A DNA stretch of 64,000 nt from Erpetoichthys calabaricus. Lineage: Eukaryota; Chordata; Cladistia; Polypteriformes; Polypteridae. Where the stretch lies: assembly GCF_900747795.2 (NCBI RefSeq), contig NC_041397.2, forward strand, positions 324,367,709 to 324,431,708, read 5' to 3'. This document shows, one piece after another, positions 59,492-64,000 of this stretch (within the stretch, counting starts at the first letter, position 1; each line of letters begins with the position of its first letter). The position numbers were made by a program, and so were the translations under genes. The notes under the pieces were generated by a model. That model saw only the letters and a program-made list of their open reading frames with translations, did not search any database and had not been told where the DNA came from.

Positions 59492-60754
59492 CTAGGGGGC
59501 TTCGCCCCCTGCTCGCTTCACTCGCCAACCCCTGTGTTTGGTTAATCAGATATACAATTTTACATTTTTTTCTTTGGAATTGTTTCAATTTCATTATTCG
59601 CACTTTTACTTTAAAGCTTCATTAAAAACAATATTTTTTGGAGACACATTGTGACAACGCAACATATAACTGCCCGTGAGTGAATATTGTTTCTGTTTCT
59701 CTAATAAATAATGTTTGTCCCTGTGATTTATTGATTGTCATAGCAAATGCTATTCTCACTGTAAACTGTAAACATTTTAATATGAGTGGCATATCACGAT
59801 CTCCTTTGGTGTGTAATGTTATTCACAGAATATATACATTACCTATCTTTTTGCCTTTTAAAATTTGCATCGCTTCTCCGTGATCATCAATATACACCCA
59901 ACCGAATTGTGTATTCTTTGAAATTTAACTTGTCGTTGCTTAAACTGTTCTGGGACCACAGATTCTCATAGTGTACGGTCCATTATTGTGTAATTCCATG
60001 TTCTGTGCATTGAATGATGCAAATGAGAAAAGACGTTTTTTTTTTTTTTGTCCTGCTAGTTTTTCAATCACACCTGGTTCTGATGATTAATCACCTTTTG
60101 TTTGCGGTAATGCAATCTTTTCTATCTTTTCTTTGATACTGTAGCGACTGACATGATAAAGTGTCACAAAAGTTTTACTTCCTAACCCCAAACACAACTT
60201 TCTAGCGCCCTCTCCAACGCCCCCCCACCTACCACATCAATCAATACCCCGCTATCAGTCTTCCGTGCTGTACTCTGCCCTCCCTCAATAGGACCGAACA
60301 GTCACTTAAAACCAAAAAGGTTTCAACCTGACCAGTGACGCTACAATACTTTTGAATTTTACTGCTTTCTTTCATATTCTGTACCTTTCTCTGTAGGTGT
60401 ATCGCGCCATCGTTTGTTTGAGCCTTTTGAATTCCACTGCTTTCATAATCTCTTATCTGTCTTTTTTTCCCTCCAACGCCTTTGGGTCTCTATTTCCGTG
60501 AGAGCACAGGATATGTCTGTGCTACGTGCTTTTACACCACTGAGTTTTTTTTATGGATGTTCCACGTCCCTGCGAGATGGCCCTGGGACAATCTCTTGGC
60601 ACCAAGTCTCATGTTTACAGTCCCCGCAAGACGCACCGTGGCAAGTCTCTTTTGTCTCGCAGGTCTTTTAAATGTCTTCCGAGAACTTCCAAGAAGATCA
60701 CGAATCGTAGCCTTGCTTTTGCGTTCCAGGATTTTTTTTTTTATAATAGAGAGA
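59492..60754 (-). mobile_element. Helitron, 1.26 kb, complete ends, with helicase remnant
   Basis: On minus: A|TCTCTCTATTATAA at 60754, and at the other end the hairpin GGGGGCGAAGCCCCC running into CTAG (59492-59495), followed by T. Both ends obey the Helitron rule. It carries the C-terminal piece of a Pif1-like helicase (about 59645-59910), so it descends from an autonomous element by deletion. It lies at the edge of the BEL/Pao fossil. Confidence 0.9.
59645..59910 (-). pseudogene. Helitron Pif1-like helicase, C-terminal motifs
   Basis: Minus-strand frame: FGWVYIDDHGEAMQILKGKK, IGNVYIL, stop, then ITLHTKGDRDMPLILKCLQF, TVRIAFAMTINKSQGQTL, then IFTHGQLYVALSQC. FAMTINKSQGQTL and HGQLYVALS are helicase motifs V and VI of Helitron/Pif1 helicases, which unwind DNA during rolling-circle transposition. 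The last motif normally reads ALSRV; here it is ALSQC, so the Arg finger is lost. There is one stop, and Rep (HUH) and the rest of the helicase are absent. Confidence 0.85.
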
Positions 60755-61868
60755 TTTCATATTTCAAACATTGGCTGTTTCTTGAAGCAGGCACAGTTTG
60801 TTCACGGGTCTGTCCAGTGTGCTGGTTTTGGTTTGCACACAAACTCTTCTGACTGCACCTTTGGCATCTGGCATTGTCTTGATTGCTCGACCCATTACCC
60901 AGGAATTTCAGGGTGTTTATCTTCTTCTGTCATTGCAGCTTTGTTGAGTGTTTCACCAACTCTCAGTATTCCATCTTGTATGATCGGATCAAGTTTATAG
61001 ATTTGACTGTTCTTTTTAACACAAGTCTTTTTCTTTAAAGCCTTTAATTCTTCTGGAAATTCTTGTAGTTGACTGAGGTGTATAAGCTCTGTTTTAGCTT
61101 TAGCCAAGTCTTATACAGTAAATGAGGTTTGGTTTTAAAGTCAGTTTGTACTTTTCATGTGCTCTGTGATGAGTGACTTTTGTTCTTCTGGATTACTTTT
61201 TAGTCTGACTGACTTCTAGTTAAAATGTTTTTCTTTCATTTCTTAAGTGCAGCAGTAAGTCTTTAAACTTGAGGAGCCACGGAGATTCTGTTGGCAACAA
61301 AAGTCTTGAATCGAGTGCTTTCATTTGAAATGTATGTGGGCACTGAGGTGCTGTCAGTCCAAAATGTAGATGAAGCTCACCTTTTAGCATTTTGTCCATT
61401 TTGACTGCCACAACAACTGCTGTCAGCTCCAATCTTGGAACTGTGACCTGCTCCAATGGTGCAACTCTTGACTTCCCCATCAGCAATGAACAATGTTTTT
61501 TGCCTTCTTTGTTAGTCAGGAGACGATATGTGACAGTGCCATATCCATCTTCACTGGCATCTGCAAAATGGTGCATTTGTGCTGTCTTTACAGTTCCAAA
61601 CCAGGTAGGTTTGAAGCATCTGTTCACTTTATAGTCTGTAAGTAACTGCAAATCATCCATCCACTTTTTCCATTTCTGAGTGTGTTTGACTTCTACTTCT
61701 TCATCCCACCCAAATATCACTTTGCATAAGTCTTTTAGAATAAGTTTTACTGGCAGTATGGCGGGTGCTAAAAAACCAAGTGGATCATAAACTGAGCAAA
61801 CAGACAGAATACCACGCCTTGTAGCGGGCTTGTTTAGTAACTTAATCTGAAATTTGAAACTGTCTGTC
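60755..61868 (-). mobile_element. BEL/Pao retrotransposon pol fossil
   Basis: Minus strand. An RT/RNase H-like region (FADASEDGYGTVTYRLLTNK; VPRLELTAVVVAVKMDK) is at 61220-61720, the integrase N-terminal region (SQIYKLDPIIQDGILRVGET) at 60895-61107, and a pol C-terminal phrase (LDRPVNKLCLLQEA-like) near 60800. These are BEL/Pao signatures. It is broken, with internal loss and several disruptions. It is cut on the right by the L1 at 61869 and bordered on the left by a Helitron, so it is older than both. Confidence 0.8.
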
Positions 61869-64000
61869 TGTTTCTTTTTTTTTTTTTTAATATTTTTATT
61901 TTATTAATTTTCATTGTATTCATTCCATACAAACAGATCAATTTATAACCCAGCAAATTTGAAGACTAATCAAACCCCACCCCTGAGAAGGAGAGCTTAG
62001 CTAAAGGAAAATTGCTTTAGGCTTTTTAATAAGGCAACAATAAACAAAAGAAAGGGAGAAATGAATATCTATGTAAATAAGAGATGGAGAAGGTAGTTAA
62101 ATGCAATATTAGTTATTTCTCTTATTCTAAAATAATATTGATTAAATCCTGCCATGTTTTGAAAAAATGTTGTACAGATCCTCTAACTGAAAATTTGATT
62201 TTTTCCAATTTCAAATAATATAAAACATCGGTTTCCCACTGACTTATAAGAGGAGAATTAGGATTCTTCCAATTTAACAAAATAAGTCTGCGTGCCAAGA
62301 GTGTAGTGAATGCAATCACCGTTTGCTTGTCCTTCTCCAATTCAAGTCCATCTGGAAGGACACCAAACACAGCTATTAATGGGTTAGGAGGGATTGTGAC
62401 CTCAAGGCTGTCTGAGAGGCACTTAAAAATTTTTGTCCAAAATGATGTTAGTTTGGTGCAGGCCCAGAACATGTGACCCAGTGAGGCAGGAGCTTGGTTG
62501 CAGCGTTTGCAGGTTGGATCCTGCCCTGGAAACATTTTGGACAGTCTTAAGTGAGACAGATGAGCTCGATATATAATTTTTAGTTGAATAATTCTATGCT
62601 TTGCGCATATGGAGCTCGGGTGAAGTCTCTGCTTTGCTACCTTCCACTCCTTTCTGATATATTGATTAAGAGATCTTCTTCCCAATGTCATCTTGGATCT
62701 TTGAAAGGTAGGGACTCTAATAAGATTTTATATATTGCGGAAATAGTGTTTGTTTCCTCGAAATTGAGCAGTATTTTTTCCAGCATTGTGGAGGGTGCAA
62801 GGTGGGGGAAATCGGGCAATTTCTGTTTAACCAAATTTCTAATTTGAAGATAGTAAAAGAAATGTGTAGCTGGGAGGTTGAATTTTGAACGTAATTGTTC
62901 AAAAGATGTAAATATGTTGTCTATATAAAGATCTCTGAGCATTTTAATCCCAAAACTTTTCCAGGTATTAAAAACTGGATATACTTGCGAAGGTTGAAAG
63001 AGGTGGTTCTCTTGCAGAGGTGCCACTGATAAAAGATTTTCCATCTTAAAATGCTTCCTAATTTGGTTCCATATTCTGAGTGAGTAAAGCACAATTGGGT
63101 TATTAGTATATTTGCGATAACTTTCATTTATTGGAGAGCAGAGCAGGGAATATAAAGAAGTACTACAGGATTTTACTTCTATTGCAGACCAAGCCTGTGT
63201 ATGTTCATTTATTTGTGTCCAGGTTTTTATGGCTTGTATGTTTGCTGCCCAGTAATAAAACTGAAAATTAGGTAAAGCCATGCCACCTTCTGCCTGAGGT
63301 CTTTGTAGGGTCGCTCTTCGGATACGTGGGTGTGTTGAGTTCCAAATGAATGAGGTTATTATTGAATCTAACTGTTTAAAAAATGATTTATTGATATATA
63401 TTGAAATGTTTTGAAATAAAAAGAGAAGTTTAGGAAGGATATTCATCTTAACGATGTTAATTCTTCCGGCTAGAGTGAGATGAAGGGTTGACCATCTATG
63501 CAAGTCTTGCTTAATTTTTTCCATACAGACGCCAAAATTTTGTTGATAAAGAGCTTTATGTTTACTTGTGATATTTACCCCTAGGTATTTAAACTGATCT
63601 GCTATGGTAAAAGGTAGGGTGTCTAATTTATTATTATATGCTTGTGAGTTCACTGGAAAGAGTATACTTTTATTCAGATTAATTCTAAGACCAGATATCT
63701 TTTGAAATTCTGTTAGTGCTGTTAAAACAGCAGGGACAGTGTTTTCTGGGTCTGATATATATAAGACCATATCATCTGCATATAGAGAAATTTTCTGTTC
63801 CAGTCCTTCTCTGACAATCCCCTTTATCTGATAAGAATTTCGGCAGTGGACTGCCAGTGGTTCAATAGCGATTGCAAACAACAGTGGCGACAAGGGACAT
63901 CCTTGTCTGGTACCACGTTCTAGTTTAAAGTAGTCTGAGCAAATGTTATTAATACAAACTGAAGCTTCTGGATTGGTATACAGTAGTTTGATCCAAGCAC
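61869..64000 (-). mobile_element. L1-type LINE, 3' half, runs off right edge
   Basis: The 3' end is at about 61869-61895 (poly(T) on plus, i.e. a short poly(A) tail), inside the BEL/Pao fossil. It covers the 3' UTR, ORF2 C-terminus and RT. The fragments at 29390-30420 and 40085-40735 are of the same family. Confidence 0.88.
62122..64000 (-). pseudogene. L1-type ORF2: RT to C-terminal zinc knuckle
   Basis: From the right edge on minus: FKLERGTRQGCPLSPLLFAI (RT motif B region), EQKISLYADDMVLYI (catalytic YADD, intact), LRINLNKSILFPVN (motif D), the thumb region and NFQFYYWAANIQAIKTWTQI. The upstream frame continues past 64000. A stop at 62688-62690 and a frame change shortly after separate this part from 62122-62691, which holds KMFPGQDPTCKRCNQAP, SLGHMFWACTKL (Cys-Cys-His-Cys knuckle). 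The copy is recent-looking: few breaks and a whole catalytic box. Confidence 0.87.

Overview
The window is vertebrate, most likely ray-finned fish, DNA: intron-rich, AT-rich and made mostly of transposable elements, with only a few short host exons. The element mix (several Helitron families, L1/Tx1-type, L2 and Rex1-like LINEs, tRNA-headed SINEs, piggyBac and Tc1 DNA transposons, LTR fossils) together with fish-type NLR leucine-rich-repeat exons and a PRY-SPRY exon suggests a basal ray-finned fish such as a polypterid (bichir or reedfish). The species is inference; the vertebrate/fish call is well supported.

Layout. 1-6746: a head-to-tail series of Helitrons on the minus strand, separated by (AT)n tracts, with 148-bp tandem repeats at their 5' ends. 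6747-22010: the 3' part of a plus-strand NLR-like host gene. It has two paralogous ~175-nt LRR exons (15056-15229, 20816-20992) and a terminal exon (21763-21880) followed by a poly(A) signal. The two LRR exons lie in tandemly duplicated exon-plus-intron units (6747-15420 and 17878-21163). Unit 1 has been split by an L1-type LINE (8970-14060) that keeps its 5' end and lost its 3' end, and that LINE carries a 1.7-kb fold-back piggyBac-like element (10761-12468). Both units contain a ~285-bp-armed inverted repeat in the intron.

22010-44890 has no host exon I can recognise. It holds a Rex1/CR1-like LINE with a mutated catalytic Asp (25200-27145), a full SINE with perfect 13-bp target duplications (27915-28234), L1 fragments, an L2 LINE nested in a piggyBac-like element (30570-34659), a piggyBac copy with an internally shortened transposase inserted at TTAA in another such element (36779-37964), and a strong quasi-palindrome (38760-38860).

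44896-45437 (minus) is an intact PRY-SPRY (B30.2) terminal exon, the other clear host coding sequence. 45812-47349 is a broken Tc1 element with ~200-bp inverted repeats. 49.5-50.7 kb is a 234-bp duplication flanking Tc1 and tRNA-like debris. 52084-53545 and 59492-60754 are two Helitrons with clear canonical ends; the second still encodes the C-terminal helicase motifs. LTR-element fossils (solo LTRs, a Ty3/gypsy piece, a BEL/Pao piece) lie at 16.6, 53.6-56.3 and 60.8-61.9 kb. An L1-type ORF2 runs off the right edge (61869-64000).

The two host loci are of immune type (NLR LRR exons; B30.2). The rest is a record of nested insertions, many with datable order and clear target-site duplications.
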